Shown piece by piece: positions 44,049 to 53,573 of a stretch of 64,000 nucleotides of DNA. The first letter of the stretch is position 1; every line of letters starts with the position of its first letter. Location of the stretch: NCBI GenBank assembly GCA_024693045.1, contig JAILLQ010000038.1:1-64000 (forward strand), given 5' to 3'. A program made the position numbers and the translations under genes. The DNA is from Treponema sp. (lineage in GTDB: Bacteria; Spirochaetota; Spirochaetia; Treponematales; Treponemataceae). Below the pieces are notes generated by a model. The model worked only from the letters and a program-made list of their open reading frames with translations. It was not told the origin of the DNA and made no database searches.

Positions 44049-46046
44049 TTATTTTAACCTGTCAATTTCAGATAGCCAAATGGAAGAACTAGCATCACTT
44101 GGCATTCTCCAGTCTCCTCTCGGAGAAAGGTTTACTGTACCTACTTTAGCTCCATCTGGCATACAACTTCTCTTGAACTGCTGATTGAAAAATCTTCTGT
44201 AAAAAGTTCGTAACCATTTGAGCTTAAAATCATGGTCATAAGGAAGAGATGAAGAATCTGCAAGGAAAAGTATTTTTTCCGGTGAAAAGCCAAATCTTAA
44301 TAGATAATACAGATAAAAATCATGGAGTTCGTAAGGACCGACTAAATCTTCAGTTTTTTGAGAAATATTTCCATTTTCAGGAGGAAGAAGTTCAGGCGAA
44401 ACTGGAGTGTCCAAAATATCATTCAATACATTTGAAAGAGCCTGATTTTGTGGCAATGAAAGGGAATCTTCATTTTCGTCCTGACCTTTTGAGTAACCGT
44501 CAGCAAAGTATTTTACAAGATAGCGAACAAGAGTTTTCGGAATAGAAGAATTAACCCCATACATACTCATATGGTCACCATTATAAGTACACCAGCCTAA
44601 AGCAAGTTCGCTTAAATCACCAGTTCCAATTACAATTCCATTCGTTTTATTTGCAAGATCCATAAGAACTTGAGTTCTTTCTCGCGCCTGGCAGTTTTCA
44701 TAAGTTATATCGTGTTTAGCTTCATCTTGCCCGATATCTTTAAAATGCTGACGAACGCTATCGGCAATGCGCACTTCTTTTAAAGACACACCGCTTTCTT
44801 TTGCGAGTGTACAGGAATTATTATAAGTTCGATCAGTTGTTCCAAAACAAGGCATAGTAACCGCAAGAATTCCAGAACGATTAAAACCACAAAGGTCAAA
44901 AGCCCTGCAAGTAACTAGAAGAGCTAGTGTTGAATCAAGACCACCGCTAAGTCCTATAACAGCAGAGCTACACTTTATATGCCTTAACCTTTTTGCTAAG
45001 CCTTCGGCCTGAAGGGTAATAACTTCTTTACACCTCTGGCTTCGTTCAGAAAGAAGAGAAGGAACAAAAGGATGAGAATCAACCAAACGGCCTAAGTTTT
45101 TTTTAGAAAAATCTACCTTTTTTACCGAAATATCAATAAAGGTAAAATCTTCGTCTTTCTGCATTGATAAGAAAGACCTTGAAGCACATTCTGCGAAAGT
45201 CTTGGTTTTGTTTCTTTCCTGGAAAATTCTTTCTAAATCAATGGAAGCAGTAATAGAGTCTTTTGAAAAAGCCTTTCTTTCAGCAAGGATACTTCCATTT
45301 TCGGCAATTAAACTGTGACCACTAAAAACCAAATCCTGGCTTGACTCATCGTGACTCGCATTCGAATATATATATGCGCACAGAGATTTTGCAGAATTCA
45401 TTTTTACAAGATTTCTACGGTATTCAGCCTTCCCGATAATTTCGTTTGAACCGGAAAGATTTGCGATAATGCTGGCACCAGCCAAAGCAAGTTTTACAGA
45501 AGGAGAAAGAGGAACCCATGCATCTTCGCAAAGTTCAAGACCTAAGACGAAATTAGAATCTTCTGTATCGCGAATTAAGATATTGCTTCCAAATGGAACA
45601 GAAGGATTTTTTTCCGAAATAAAAACATTTCGTATTTTTCCAAGAGGAGCCGAAGAAAAGTGGCGGCCTTCATAAAATTCAGAATAATTTGGAATATAGG
45701 TTTTTGGAATTAAACAGAGAATCTTACCTTTGAATAATACGGCAGCTACATTGTACAAAGCCCCGGAATATGAGTAAGGTAGTCCAAGACAAATCAATAT
45801 ATCAAGAGATGAAGTTTTCTTTGCAATAAATTCAAGGCTTTTTATCGCGGATTCCTGCAGACTTTTTTGAAGGAACAAATCTCCACAAGTATAACCTGTA
45901 ATGCACAATTCAGGGAATACAATTAACGATGCCCCCTTTTGATTAGCAAGGCGAACCTCGTCAATAATATTTTCTGCATTATATTCGCAGTCACAAACCT
46001 TTAAAGAAGGACTGGCAGAAGTAACCTTATAAAAACCGTAATTCAT
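44049..46046 (-). CDS. nadE: Glutamine-dependent NAD+ synthetase
   Basis: The 665-residue product has an N-terminal nitrilase-type glutaminase with the E-K-C triad (VFPELCITGY, CLIPKTYIPNY and GLELCEDAW). The C-terminal synthetase domain has the P-loop SGGLDSTLALL and the motif GTGDLSELALGWCTYNGDHMSMYG. It amidates deamido-NAD in the cytoplasm using glutamine. The start is set at ATG 46046: the track's GTG at 46082 lies at the promoter -35 box, and TATTAT ends six bases before this ATG. There is no ribosome site, so the mRNA is probably leaderless. Length is normal for the long form. Confidence 0.97.
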   Translation of the reverse strand: MNYGFYKVTSASPSLKVCDCEYNAENIIDEVRLANQKGASLIVFPELCITGYTCGDLFLQKSLQESAIKSLEFIAKKTSSLDILICLGLPYSYSGALYNVAAVLFKGKILCLIPKTYIPNYSEFYEGRHFSSAPLGKIRNVFISEKNPSVPFGSNILIRDTEDSNFVLGLELCEDAWVPLSPSVKLALAGASIIANLSGSNEIIGKAEYRRNLVKMNSAKSLCAYIYSNASHDESSQDLVFSGHSLIAENGSILAERKAFSKDSITASIDLERIFQERNKTKTFAECASRSFLSMQKDEDFTFIDISVKKVDFSKKNLGRLVDSHPFVPSLLSERSQRCKEVITLQAEGLAKRLRHIKCSSAVIGLSGGLDSTLALLVTCRAFDLCGFNRSGILAVTMPCFGTTDRTYNNSCTLAKESGVSLKEVRIADSVRQHFKDIGQDEAKHDITYENCQARERTQVLMDLANKTNGIVIGTGDLSELALGWCTYNGDHMSMYGVNSSIPKTLVRYLVKYFADGYSKGQDENEDSLSLPQNQALSNVLNDILDTPVSPELLPPENGNISQKTEDLVGPYELHDFYLYYLLRFGFSPEKILFLADSSSLPYDHDFKLKWLRTFYRRFFNQQFKRSCMPDGAKVGTVNLSPRGDWRMPSDASSSIWLSEIDRLK

Positions 46047-46052
46047 GTGCTC

Positions 46053-46081
46053 ATAATAGCACTTTGTAAAGCTTCTTTCCA
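46053..46081 (-). promoter_or_regulatory. Promoter abutting nadE
   Basis: Minus-strand TGGAAA, 17 bases, TATTAT, six bases, ATG. The -35 box is the same TGGAAA found before the 568-residue protein at 63509. Confidence 0.6.
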
Positions 46082-46100
46082 CCAGTCCTTTTTTGATTAA

Positions 46101-46664
46101 TTATGAGTTTTTAATTTGTCGACCATCCTGAAAAGCTTTACCTACGATTTCTCCCAATTTTATATAATTATGATTTACAGGATCATAAGTAATAGGTTCA
46201 ACTTTTGCCGGATCTATCTTCCCGTCAGTAAGAACATCTTCTTCAGCACTTACATTTAGTATATCCGCAACCATGTAGCCTGATTCTTCATCATAGCTGA
46301 CAAGTCTACATTCCAGTGCCATAGGAAGCTCATTGATAATAGGAGCGTCTACATTATCACTTTTTTTTACAGTGAAACCGGCTTTTTTTACCTTGTCTGG
46401 TTCTTTATTACCGGAAACGATTCCTACATAATCGCAGGAGGCAACATGCTTTGCATCTGCCATACTTACAGTAAAAGCCTTGCGGTCAAGAATATTCTTT
46501 ACAGTTTTGTGCTCCGGACTAAGACAAATACCAATCTGATTAGTATCGTGTATACCACCCCAAGCCGCATTCATTGCATCCACAGTACCATCAGTACCAT
46601 AAGTCGCAATAATAAGAACCGGCATAGGAAACATAAAGGTCTGTGTTCCAAAATTTACTTTCAT
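46101..46664 (-). CDS. Flavin reductase-like FMN-binding split-barrel protein
   Basis: The 187-residue product has the flavoredoxin/flavin-reductase-like pattern PVLIIATYGTDGTVDAMNAAWGGIHDTNQIGICLSPEHKTVKNILDRKAFTVSMADAKHVASCDYVGIVSG. It ends with the usual KLGEIVGKAF. It should bind FMN and pass electrons between cytoplasmic carriers; the partner is unknown. ATG 46664 has GGAG six bases upstream; the track start is four codons earlier. It has its own promoter, divergent from the HAD phosphatase gene. Confidence 0.9.
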   Translation of the reverse strand: MKVNFGTQTFMFPMPVLIIATYGTDGTVDAMNAAWGGIHDTNQIGICLSPEHKTVKNILDRKAFTVSMADAKHVASCDYVGIVSGNKEPDKVKKAGFTVKKSDNVDAPIINELPMALECRLVSYDEESGYMVADILNVSAEEDVLTDGKIDPAKVEPITYDPVNHNYIKLGEIVGKAFQDGRQIKNS

Positions 46665-46691
46665 ACAGTTCTCCAATTGAAATTTAGGTAT

Positions 46692-46720
46692 ATTTTATCA
46701 TGCTTTTCGCCTATTGTAAA
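46692..46720 (-). promoter_or_regulatory. Promoter of the flavin reductase-like gene
   Basis: Minus-strand TTTACA, 17 bases, TAAAAT, followed by a leader of about 20 bases with GGAG. The -35 box overlaps that of the divergent HAD gene. Confidence 0.65.
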
Positions 46721-46742
46721 AAAATACCCCTTTTGTCATACT
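46714..46742 (+). promoter_or_regulatory. Promoter of the HAD phosphatase gene
   Basis: TTGTAA, 17 bases, CATACT, followed by a short leader that begins about at the AAGGTGA ribosome site. Its -35 box uses the same bases as the divergent promoter, so only one may be occupied at a time. Confidence 0.5.
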
Positions 46743-46758
46743 AAATAAAGGTGACAGC

Positions 46759-47478
46759 ATGGAAGCTTCTGAATTAACTACAAATCTTAATCTAACAGGC
46801 AGTAATGCTGTGATTTTTGACATGGACGGAACTATTCTAGATTCCATGACCTACTGGGCTGATACTGCCGAAAGATACCTTCTAAAACTCGGCATAGAAC
46901 CTGAAGCAAACCTAAGCCGCAAAATAGCAAATAAGAGCCTGAAACACGGCGCAGAATACCTTAGAAGAAAGTACGGTCTAAAAAAATCAGATTTAGAAAT
47001 AATAAAAGGCATAAAAGAAGTTATAGCCCAAGCTTACCGCTATGAAATCCAAGCAAAGGATGGAGCTGAAAACTTTCTAAAAGAACTAAAAAAAAGGGGA
47101 ATTAAAACAGCCCTGGCAACAGCTACGGATAGAATAATCTTTGATTCTGCAATGAAAAGATTAAATTTGGAACAATATTTTGATTTTATACTCACCTGCT
47201 CTGAATACAATACTTCGAAAACAGAGCCATTGATTTATTTGAAGGCGGCAGAAAAACTAAATTGCCCGATTGAAAATACCTGGGTATTTGAAGATGCTTT
47301 ATATGCACTAAAAACAGCCTCTTCTGCAGGATTTAAAACTGCCTGCATCTATGACTCCTGTGCAGAAGAATCTGTTGAAGAATTAAAAGCCTTCAGCAAT
47401 TTGTACTTTGAAAATTATGACAGAGTTTCAGCCTATTTTTTTGGAGGAGTTGATTCCTTTCTGTCTTTACAAAAATAA
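46759..47478 (+). CDS. HAD-superfamily phosphatase, beta-phosphoglucomutase/Gph-like
   Basis: The 239-residue product has motif I VIFDMDGTILDSM with the nucleophile aspartate, motif II LATATDR, motif III lysine in TSKTEPLIYLKAAEKL and motif IV VFEDALYALKTASSAGFKT. The cap domain sits between motifs I and II. It probably removes phosphate from a sugar or glycolate phosphate; the exact substrate cannot be told. AAGGTGA precedes the ATG. Its 3' end overlaps the convergent HD-domain gene by 46 bases with no terminator between. Confidence 0.92.
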   Translation: MEASELTTNLNLTGSNAVIFDMDGTILDSMTYWADTAERYLLKLGIEPEANLSRKIANKSLKHGAEYLRRKYGLKKSDLEIIKGIKEVIAQAYRYEIQAKDGAENFLKELKKRGIKTALATATDRIIFDSAMKRLNLEQYFDFILTCSEYNTSKTEPLIYLKAAEKLNCPIENTWVFEDALYALKTASSAGFKTACIYDSCAEESVEELKAFSNLYFENYDRVSAYFFGGVDSFLSLQK

Positions 47479-48068
47479 CCGCCATCTTCCAGATAACGGC
47501 GACGAGTCATAATTAGATTTATAAGTTCCTGATACATGTTATAGTCGATTTCTATAGCCATTGGGAGCAGAAAAAACTCTGTTTCATCGCAATAACGCTC
47601 TATGAATTTCGGGTCAGTAACATAACCAAGAGAAATCATATTAGAAATTCTATCTGCACACTTTAAAATTTTTGCCTTTTGGCTGCCTGTATCAAGAATT
47701 CTCTTTAAGAATGCCCTTTTATCTTCATCTTCCCGTCGTGTAACTTCTAATACTAAATCCAGGACTTTTTCACCTTCTGAATCTGCATTTATAATAAGAT
47801 TTCTGTCAAAACCGGGAATATCTTCTACAGTATCATGAACAACAGAGGCCTTTAGAAGCACGGAATCTATGTATCCATAATCGATAAGAATAGCCAGTGT
47901 ATCCATCTGATGGCGAAACATATTACCACCAGCATGACGGGCTTTACCAATAAGACCAGTTGCAAGCTGCATGTATGGAGCCAAATGCATATCACTTAAA
48001 CGCTGCATTTCTTCAATTTTCATATTTTTAGAGCGTTCGACTTTCATCTCATACTTTGCTTTAGCCAT
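47433..48068 (-). CDS. HD-domain phosphohydrolase, RelA/SpoT-hydrolase-like
   Basis: The 211-residue product has the HD metal motif spread as RHQMDTLAIL, VVHDTVEDIPGF and ILKCADRISNMISLG. This matches the hydrolase half of RelA/SpoT and the small Mesh1-type alarmone hydrolases. It lacks a synthetase domain. It may break down (p)ppGpp or another nucleotide. ATG 48068 has AGGAGG seven bases upstream; the track's earlier ATG is only one base from that site. It overlaps the convergent HAD gene at its 3' end. Confidence 0.82.
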   Translation of the reverse strand: MAKAKYEMKVERSKNMKIEEMQRLSDMHLAPYMQLATGLIGKARHAGGNMFRHQMDTLAILIDYGYIDSVLLKASVVHDTVEDIPGFDRNLIINADSEGEKVLDLVLEVTRREDEDKRAFLKRILDTGSQKAKILKCADRISNMISLGYVTDPKFIERYCDETEFFLLPMAIEIDYNMYQELINLIMTRRRYLEDGGYFCKDRKESTPPKK

Positions 48069-48098
48069 ATGCATTCCTCCTGAATTCTAGCTGCACAA

Positions 48099-48134
48099 AT
48101 TCAAGGCAAACCGGTTATTAAGTTTGCCTTGAAT
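48099..48134 (-). terminator. Long hairpin after valS
   Basis: ATTCAAGGCAAAC and GTTTGCCTTGAAT are a perfect 13-base inverted repeat around a 10-base loop, just after the valS stop. The T-run is weak, so it may act as an mRNA-stabilising hairpin as well as or instead of a terminator. Confidence 0.55.
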
Positions 48135-48139
48135 ATTAA

Positions 48140-50887
48140 TTAAAGACTAGAAATATAAGACTGAAGTTTTTCAATCTTACGTTTATTTTCTTCCATCTTG
48201 TCTCTTTCTGCCTGAACAACTTCAGCAGGAGCATGTTGAGCGAAACTGCCTGAAAGTTTTGCTTCACTTCGTTTTACCCAACCAGATTCAGTATCTATTT
48301 CTTTCTTGAAACGAGCAATTAAAGCATCCTTGTTGATTGATTCATCAACAATAATAAATGCTTCATAACCCTTTCCAACAGTTCCTACCGAACTCAGAGG
48401 CTTTGCATCAGTGAATTCAACATTTGCAACACCACAAAGTAATTTTATCATATCAACTTTTTCTGTGCAAACTTCTGCTTCACTTCCCTTTGTAATTAGC
48501 AGAGCAATATTGATTTTATTAGCAGGATCAATACCACATTCGGCACGCAATGCTCGAACCTGACCAATCAAGTCTTTTAGAACATCAAAACGAGCCTGAA
48601 CAGCTTTGTCATCACGCTCTGCTACAACTTCTGGGAAAGGAGCGTTGATAAGCATAGCCTGGTATTCAGAATTAGAAAGAATCTTGTTTTGGCCAGCCTT
48701 CTTTCTATTTTCAATAATTTCTGCTAATGGAAGCTTAGAATAGATTTCCTCTGTAACAAACGGAATAAATGGATGAAGAAGTCTTAAAGATTCTTCAAGA
48801 ACATTAAGAAGAACAGAAACAGCTCTATCTTTTTCATTTTCATCGCCATGCCAGAAGCTTAATTTTGTGGCTTCAACATACCAGTCACAGAATTCGTTCC
48901 AGAAATATTCCATAAGAGAAGAAGCTGCATCATTGTAACGGTAACTTTCAAGAGCTTCTCTATTTGCCTTTACAGCAGCATTAAGGCGTGCATAAATCCA
49001 GCGGTCAAGTTCTGTAAGATCAGAATCTTTTACAGGAATCAATGTACGGCCTTCAAGATTTCCAAGAATGTAGCGGCTTGCATTCCAAACTTTATTACAG
49101 AAGCGGCTTCCTAATTTAAAGCTATCTTTGTCGATAAGGATATCCTGTCCCTGTGCACACATAAAACTTAATGTAAACTTGAGGGCATCAGAACCATAGA
49201 GGTCAATAATTTCAAGAGGATCGATACCATTTCCCAAAGACTTACTCATCTTGCGGCCCTGCTTATCTCTAACAAGACCATGGATATAGATATCATGGAA
49301 AGGAACTTTTCCTGTAAATTCCAAAGAAGCCATAATCATTCGGCTTACCCAGAAGAAAATGATATCGTAAGCAGTTACAAGAGCACTTGTAGGGAAGAAA
49401 TTTTCAAAATCTGGAGTCTTTTCAGGCCAGCCTAAGGTACTAAAAGGCCACAACCATGAAGAGAACCATGTATCAAGTACATCTTCATCCTGTTTAAGTT
49501 TCTTTGAACCACACTTTGGACAGCAGCTTGGGTCTTCACGACTTACAATTGTTTCTCCACAATCTTCACAGTACCAGGCAGGAATACGGTGACCCCACCA
49601 AATCTGACGGCTTACACACCAGTCGCGAATATTTTCAAGCCAGTTGCGATATGTGTTTTCCCATTTCTGAGGAAAGAACTGAATTTCTCCATTCTTCCAT
49701 GCAGCAAGAGCTTTTTCTGCCATTGGCTTCATTTTTACGAACCACTGAGCAGAAAGATAAGGTTCAACAACAGTCTTACAACGATAACAGTGTCCTACAG
49801 AGTGAACCATTTTTTCTTCACCCTTAAAAAGGCCAGCCTCTGTCAAATCTTCTATGACGAGTTTGCGGGCAGCTTCAGGTTTTAATCCCTGATATTTTTC
49901 AGGAACATTTTCGTTTAAGCGTCCGTCTGGAGTCAAAAGATTTATTACTTCAAGATTATGGCGTTTACCAACTTCCCAGTCGTTAGGGTCGTGAGCAGGC
50001 GTAATCTTTACCATACCTGTTCCAAAGGCCATATCAACATAATCATCTGCAATAATAGGGATTTCTTTTCCTGTGATAGGAAGTTTTAGTTTTTTTCCAA
50101 CAATAGACTTGTAGCGGTCATCGTTAGGGTTTACAGCAACAGCAGTATCACCAAAGAAAGTTTCAGGACGAGTTGTAGCAACCTCAATTTTTCCACTTCC
50201 ATCAGCGTATTCATAGTAAAGGTGGTACATTGCCCCCTGTGTATCTTCGTGGTCAACTTCATCATCTGCCAATGCTGTTCCACAACGAGGACACCAGTTT
50301 ACAAGACGCTGGCCCTTATACATAAGACCGCGTTCATATAATGTTACAAAAACATCTCGAACGGCTTTTGAAAGACCTTCATCATAAGTAAATCTTTCAC
50401 GATCCCAGTCTGTTGAATTACCAAGTTTTCTCTGCTGTTTCACGATGATGTCGTGATGAGCCTTCTTAACTTCCCAAGTTCTTTCAATAAACTTTTCACG
50501 GCCAAGGTCATTGCGAGTCTTGCCTTCTTTTTTGAGCTGTCGTTCAACAACATTCTGAGTTGCAATACCGGCGTGGTCTGTACCTGTAAGCCAAAGAGTA
50601 TTATCACCCTTCATACGGTGATATCGAACAACTACATCCTGTAAAGTATTATTCAATCCGTGACCCATGTGAAGAACGCCGGTAACATTTGGCGGAGGAA
50701 TCACGACTGTATATTTTCCTGATTTACCACTGCAATCTTTACAACTGCATTTTTTAACGTATTCTGCATGAATCGGAGATGATTCATCACTTGCTGGCTT
50801 AAAGTAGCCACCCTCGTCCCACTGATTATAAATTCTGTCTTCAAAATCTTTAGGGGAATATGCCTTTTCAAGTTCAATTGCTTTCAT
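48140..50887 (-). CDS. valS: Valyl-tRNA synthetase
   Basis: The 915-residue class I synthetase has PPPNVTGVLHMGHGLNN (HIGH), the editing domain, CPRCGTALADDEVDHE, ARPETFFGD-type TTRPETFFGDTAVAV, WFVKMKPM, RDWCVSRQIWWGHRIPAWYC, a zinc-ribbon-like CEDCGETIVSREDPSCCPKCG, GRKMSKSLGNGIDP (KMSKS) and a C-terminal coiled-coil arm. It charges tRNA-Val and edits threonine. A short cysteine-rich insert (KKCSCKDCSGKSG) precedes KYTVVIPPP. ATG 50887 has TATAAT eight bases upstream and no ribosome site; the track's TTG is two codons earlier. Probably leaderless. Confidence 0.98.
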   Translation of the reverse strand: MKAIELEKAYSPKDFEDRIYNQWDEGGYFKPASDESSPIHAEYVKKCSCKDCSGKSGKYTVVIPPPNVTGVLHMGHGLNNTLQDVVVRYHRMKGDNTLWLTGTDHAGIATQNVVERQLKKEGKTRNDLGREKFIERTWEVKKAHHDIIVKQQRKLGNSTDWDRERFTYDEGLSKAVRDVFVTLYERGLMYKGQRLVNWCPRCGTALADDEVDHEDTQGAMYHLYYEYADGSGKIEVATTRPETFFGDTAVAVNPNDDRYKSIVGKKLKLPITGKEIPIIADDYVDMAFGTGMVKITPAHDPNDWEVGKRHNLEVINLLTPDGRLNENVPEKYQGLKPEAARKLVIEDLTEAGLFKGEEKMVHSVGHCYRCKTVVEPYLSAQWFVKMKPMAEKALAAWKNGEIQFFPQKWENTYRNWLENIRDWCVSRQIWWGHRIPAWYCEDCGETIVSREDPSCCPKCGSKKLKQDEDVLDTWFSSWLWPFSTLGWPEKTPDFENFFPTSALVTAYDIIFFWVSRMIMASLEFTGKVPFHDIYIHGLVRDKQGRKMSKSLGNGIDPLEIIDLYGSDALKFTLSFMCAQGQDILIDKDSFKLGSRFCNKVWNASRYILGNLEGRTLIPVKDSDLTELDRWIYARLNAAVKANREALESYRYNDAASSLMEYFWNEFCDWYVEATKLSFWHGDENEKDRAVSVLLNVLEESLRLLHPFIPFVTEEIYSKLPLAEIIENRKKAGQNKILSNSEYQAMLINAPFPEVVAERDDKAVQARFDVLKDLIGQVRALRAECGIDPANKINIALLITKGSEAEVCTEKVDMIKLLCGVANVEFTDAKPLSSVGTVGKGYEAFIIVDESINKDALIARFKKEIDTESGWVKRSEAKLSGSFAQHAPAEVVQAERDKMEENKRKIEKLQSYISSL

Positions 50888-50895
50888 AGCCAAAA

Positions 50896-50924
50896 ATTAT
50901 AATGAATTTGAACACTTGTTACAA
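50896..50924 (-). promoter_or_regulatory. Promoter abutting valS
   Basis: Minus-strand TTGTAA, 17 bases, TATAAT, eight bases, ATG. The strong -10 box and consensus spacing make this one of the clearest cases. Confidence 0.75.
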
Positions 50925-50938
50925 TTGAGAAAATAATC

Positions 50939-51349
50939 TTATTCCAGACCTAAATTCTTCCATATTTGACTTAATTCATCCCTTGAAATCACAAATGTTA
51001 AATACATTGATAAATCCGGATATTCGGAGAAGTCAGGACTTTCTACTCTTCCTAAAAAAGAAGCGCCCAAACCACATAGTTTTTGATTGAGTGCAGAAAA
51101 TTCTTCCCCTCTGCATTCATGAGAAAGTCTAAGGCGACCTTTGATTCCAGAAATGTCAGCACACAGCAAGGCGGTAAGTTCTTCTTTTTTTTCATCATGG
51201 TAAAGATAGAGGAAACCATTATAATCCCTGTAAGTGTATTTTTCCCAAATCAAATAAGGATGTTCTTCTATAGGCTTAGCCCGGTGGCAGGACGAAAAAA
51301 GCGTGATAAAAAGCAAAAAAATAATAATTTTAATTTTTTTAAAAGTCAT
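50939..51349 (-). CDS. Predicted lipoprotein of unknown function
   Basis: The 136-residue product has a lipoprotein signal (MTFKKIKIIIFLLFITLFSSC) and then a small mixed domain (YLIWEKYTYRDYNGFLYLYHDEKKEELTALLCADISG). No family is recognised. The track starts at TTG 51385, but that TTG is the -35 box TTGACA. ATG 51349 lies seven bases after the -10 box TAGTAT and has no ribosome site, so the mRNA should be leaderless. It is divergent from the chemoreceptor gene and lies before valS, whose own promoter separates them. Confidence 0.75.
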   Translation of the reverse strand: MTFKKIKIIIFLLFITLFSSCHRAKPIEEHPYLIWEKYTYRDYNGFLYLYHDEKKEELTALLCADISGIKGRLRLSHECRGEEFSALNQKLCGLGASFLGRVESPDFSEYPDLSMYLTFVISRDELSQIWKNLGLE

Positions 51350-51356
51350 TTTTCCC

Positions 51357-51385
51357 ATACTATATTCAGTCAGAATCAGTGTCAA
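51357..51385 (-). promoter_or_regulatory. Promoter abutting the lipoprotein gene
   Basis: Minus-strand TTGACA, 17 bases, TAGTAT, seven bases, ATG. The perfect -35 and consensus spacing show that the track's TTG start at 51385 is a promoter base, not a codon. Confidence 0.75.
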
Positions 51386-51421
51386 ATGTAATTTTTTTCT
51401 TTCCTTTTAAAAATACCGTAG

Positions 51422-51427
51422 TATAAT
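51422..51427 (+). promoter_or_regulatory. -10 box of the chemoreceptor gene
   Basis: A perfect TATAAT lies 30 bases before the ATG at 51458, leaving a leader that carries CGGAGG. No good -35 box is seen at the usual distance. Confidence 0.4.
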
Positions 51428-51457
51428 TTATGTCATTGTAAAGACTTCGGAGGTTCT

Positions 51458-53539
51458 ATGAAATTTTTTCACAGTCTTGAATTTCGTATTTTAGCGATTT
51501 CAATAGGTATTATAATACTATCAAATGTTTTTCTTACATTTATATCCCTCAATCTCTCTTTGTCTGCAAATCAAGAATCTGTAGAAGCACTATTAGATGC
51601 TGTTTCAGATTCTGCAGCTGGAAAAATCAAAGGTGAAACAGAAAAACAAATAAGAATGCTTGAAACTCTGGCCAGATCAGAATTCCTTACCGATTCTAAT
51701 ATTTCCCTAAGAGAAAAATGCGCAATGCTTTCTAAATATGCTGGCGTAAACAAAGAATATGAAAATATCGGGTTTTACGATTTAGCCGGTAACTCTTATA
51801 CAGCAGATGGAAGAAAAATCCAGCTTCAGAGAGTTTATATCGATAATGCAAAAATAGGAAAGAACACAATCATGAATCCTGCAATAAATCCTGTTACAAA
51901 TATTTTATTTCAGATTTATGCAGTTCCTGTTTATGATGGAAATAAAATTATCGGATGTCTTACAGCTAATGTTTTAGGTGAAAGCCTTTCTGAAAAAATT
52001 GCCCAGCTCACTTTCGGTAAATCTGATTCAATGGTTATGGTAATCGATAGAGAATCTGGTAAGATTGTAGCATCCCAGCAAATAGAAGATGTTCAAAACG
52101 AAAATAACCTCAGTTCTTACACAAATCCTTCTAATGAAGCTGTCTTGAATAGAATGTTAGCAGGAGAAACTGGAAACGATTCCTTTATTGAAGAAGCAAC
52201 AGGAGTAAGACGAATTGTAGCCTTCAGACCTGTTCCAGGAATCAATTGGGCGGTACTGGGACTCTGTGATTATGATGACTTCTATGGACACATCGATCAA
52301 ATGAAGATTTTTATTTCAATTCTTTCAGTAGTAATTCTTCTTGTTTCAGTAATAGCTATCGGTGCTACAGTACACCTTGGTTTAAGCTCTCTTTCAAAAC
52401 TTAAGGCTGCTATCGAAGAAATTGCATCTGGAGAAGCTGACCTTACCAAACGAATTGACCACAAAGCTAAAGATGAAATTGGAGACGTAGTAAAAGGCTT
52501 TAACAAATTTGTAGACAGACTTCAGGAAATAATGACAAACATCAAGGGAACAAAAGAAGGACTTTCTCTTGAAGATGAAAACCTTGAAGCTGCAACCCAG
52601 GATGCCTCAGCTTGTATAACTCAAATTTCAGCTAACATCGAAAGTGTAAATACTCAGATTAGTTCTCAGGCAAACAGCGTTACAGAAACAGCCGGAGCTG
52701 TAAATGAGATTGCAAGCAACATTGAAAGTCTTGAACACATGATTGAATCACAAGCTTCAGGAATTACTCAGGCATCTTCTGCCGTAGAAGAAATGATTGG
52801 AAACATCAATTCCGTAAACAGTGCAGTTGATAAAATGGTATCTTCTTTCAATCTGCTTGAATCAAACACAAACACTGGTATCAATACACTTTCGAATGCT
52901 AATGAAAAAATTAAACAGATTGAAGATGAGTCAAACATGCTCCAAGATGCTAACACGGCAATTGCAAACATAGCAGAACAGACAAACCTGCTTGCTATGA
53001 ATGCCGCAATCGAAGCAGCTCATGCAGGTGAAGCGGGAAAAGGTTTTAGCGTTGTAGCCGACGAAATTCGTAAACTTTCAGAAACCTCTTCGTCCCAGTC
53101 TAGAACTATTGGCGAAGAGCTTAAGAAAATTCAGGAAACAATTGCTTCTGTCGTTATTGCAGCAGGAGATACAACAGCAGCCTTCGGGTCAGTTTCAACA
53201 AGTATCGACGACACAAGCAATATAATCCAGCAAATTAAAGCTGCAATGGAAGAACAGCAGATTGGTTCAAAACAGATTATAGATGCACTTCAATCTATGA
53301 ATAACTCTACAGCAGAAGTAAAAGCAGCTTCTCAGGAAATGCTTGAAGGAAACAAGCAGATTCTTAAAGAAGTTGAACTCCTGAAAGAATCTTCTGCAAT
53401 TATGACAGACAGCATGAACGAAATGTCAGCGGGTGCATTAAAAATGAATGAAACAGGAGCCGCTCTGGCAACTATTTCTAACAAAGTAACAGATTCTATT
53501 AAAGAAATTGGCGACGAAATCGATAAATTCGTTGTATAA
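51458..53539 (+). CDS. Methyl-accepting chemotaxis protein with Cache sensor
   Basis: The 693-residue chemoreceptor has a membrane helix at about 10-30, a periplasmic double-Cache sensor (about 35-278), a second helix at about 283-308, a HAMP domain (about 308-360) and a long signalling coiled coil. The CheA/CheW-binding tip is [39 protein letters not shown]. It would steer flagellar swimming in response to a small ligand. There is no C-terminal CheR-binding pentapeptide. GGAGG precedes the ATG. It is a single-gene unit closed by a strong terminator. Confidence 0.96.
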   Translation: MKFFHSLEFRILAISIGIIILSNVFLTFISLNLSLSANQESVEALLDAVSDSAAGKIKGETEKQIRMLETLARSEFLTDSNISLREKCAMLSKYAGVNKEYENIGFYDLAGNSYTADGRKIQLQRVYIDNAKIGKNTIMNPAINPVTNILFQIYAVPVYDGNKIIGCLTANVLGESLSEKIAQLTFGKSDSMVMVIDRESGKIVASQQIEDVQNENNLSSYTNPSNEAVLNRMLAGETGNDSFIEEATGVRRIVAFRPVPGINWAVLGLCDYDDFYGHIDQMKIFISILSVVILLVSVIAIGATVHLGLSSLSKLKAAIEEIASGEADLTKRIDHKAKDEIGDVVKGFNKFVDRLQEIMTNIKGTKEGLSLEDENLEAATQDASACITQISANIESVNTQISSQANSVTETAGAVNEIASNIESLEHMIESQASGITQASSAVEEMIGNINSVNSAVDKMVSSFNLLESNTNTGINTLSNANEKIKQIEDESNMLQDANTAIANIAEQTNLLAMNAAIEAAHAGEAGKGFSVVADEIRKLSETSSSQSRTIGEELKKIQETIASVVIAAGDTTAAFGSVSTSIDDTSNIIQQIKAAMEEQQIGSKQIIDALQSMNNSTAEVKAASQEMLEGNKQILKEVELLKESSAIMTDSMNEMSAGALKMNETGAALATISNKVTDSIKEIGDEIDKFVV

Positions 53540-53573
53540 AAAAAGGCCCGAACTTTTGTTCAGACCTTAATTC

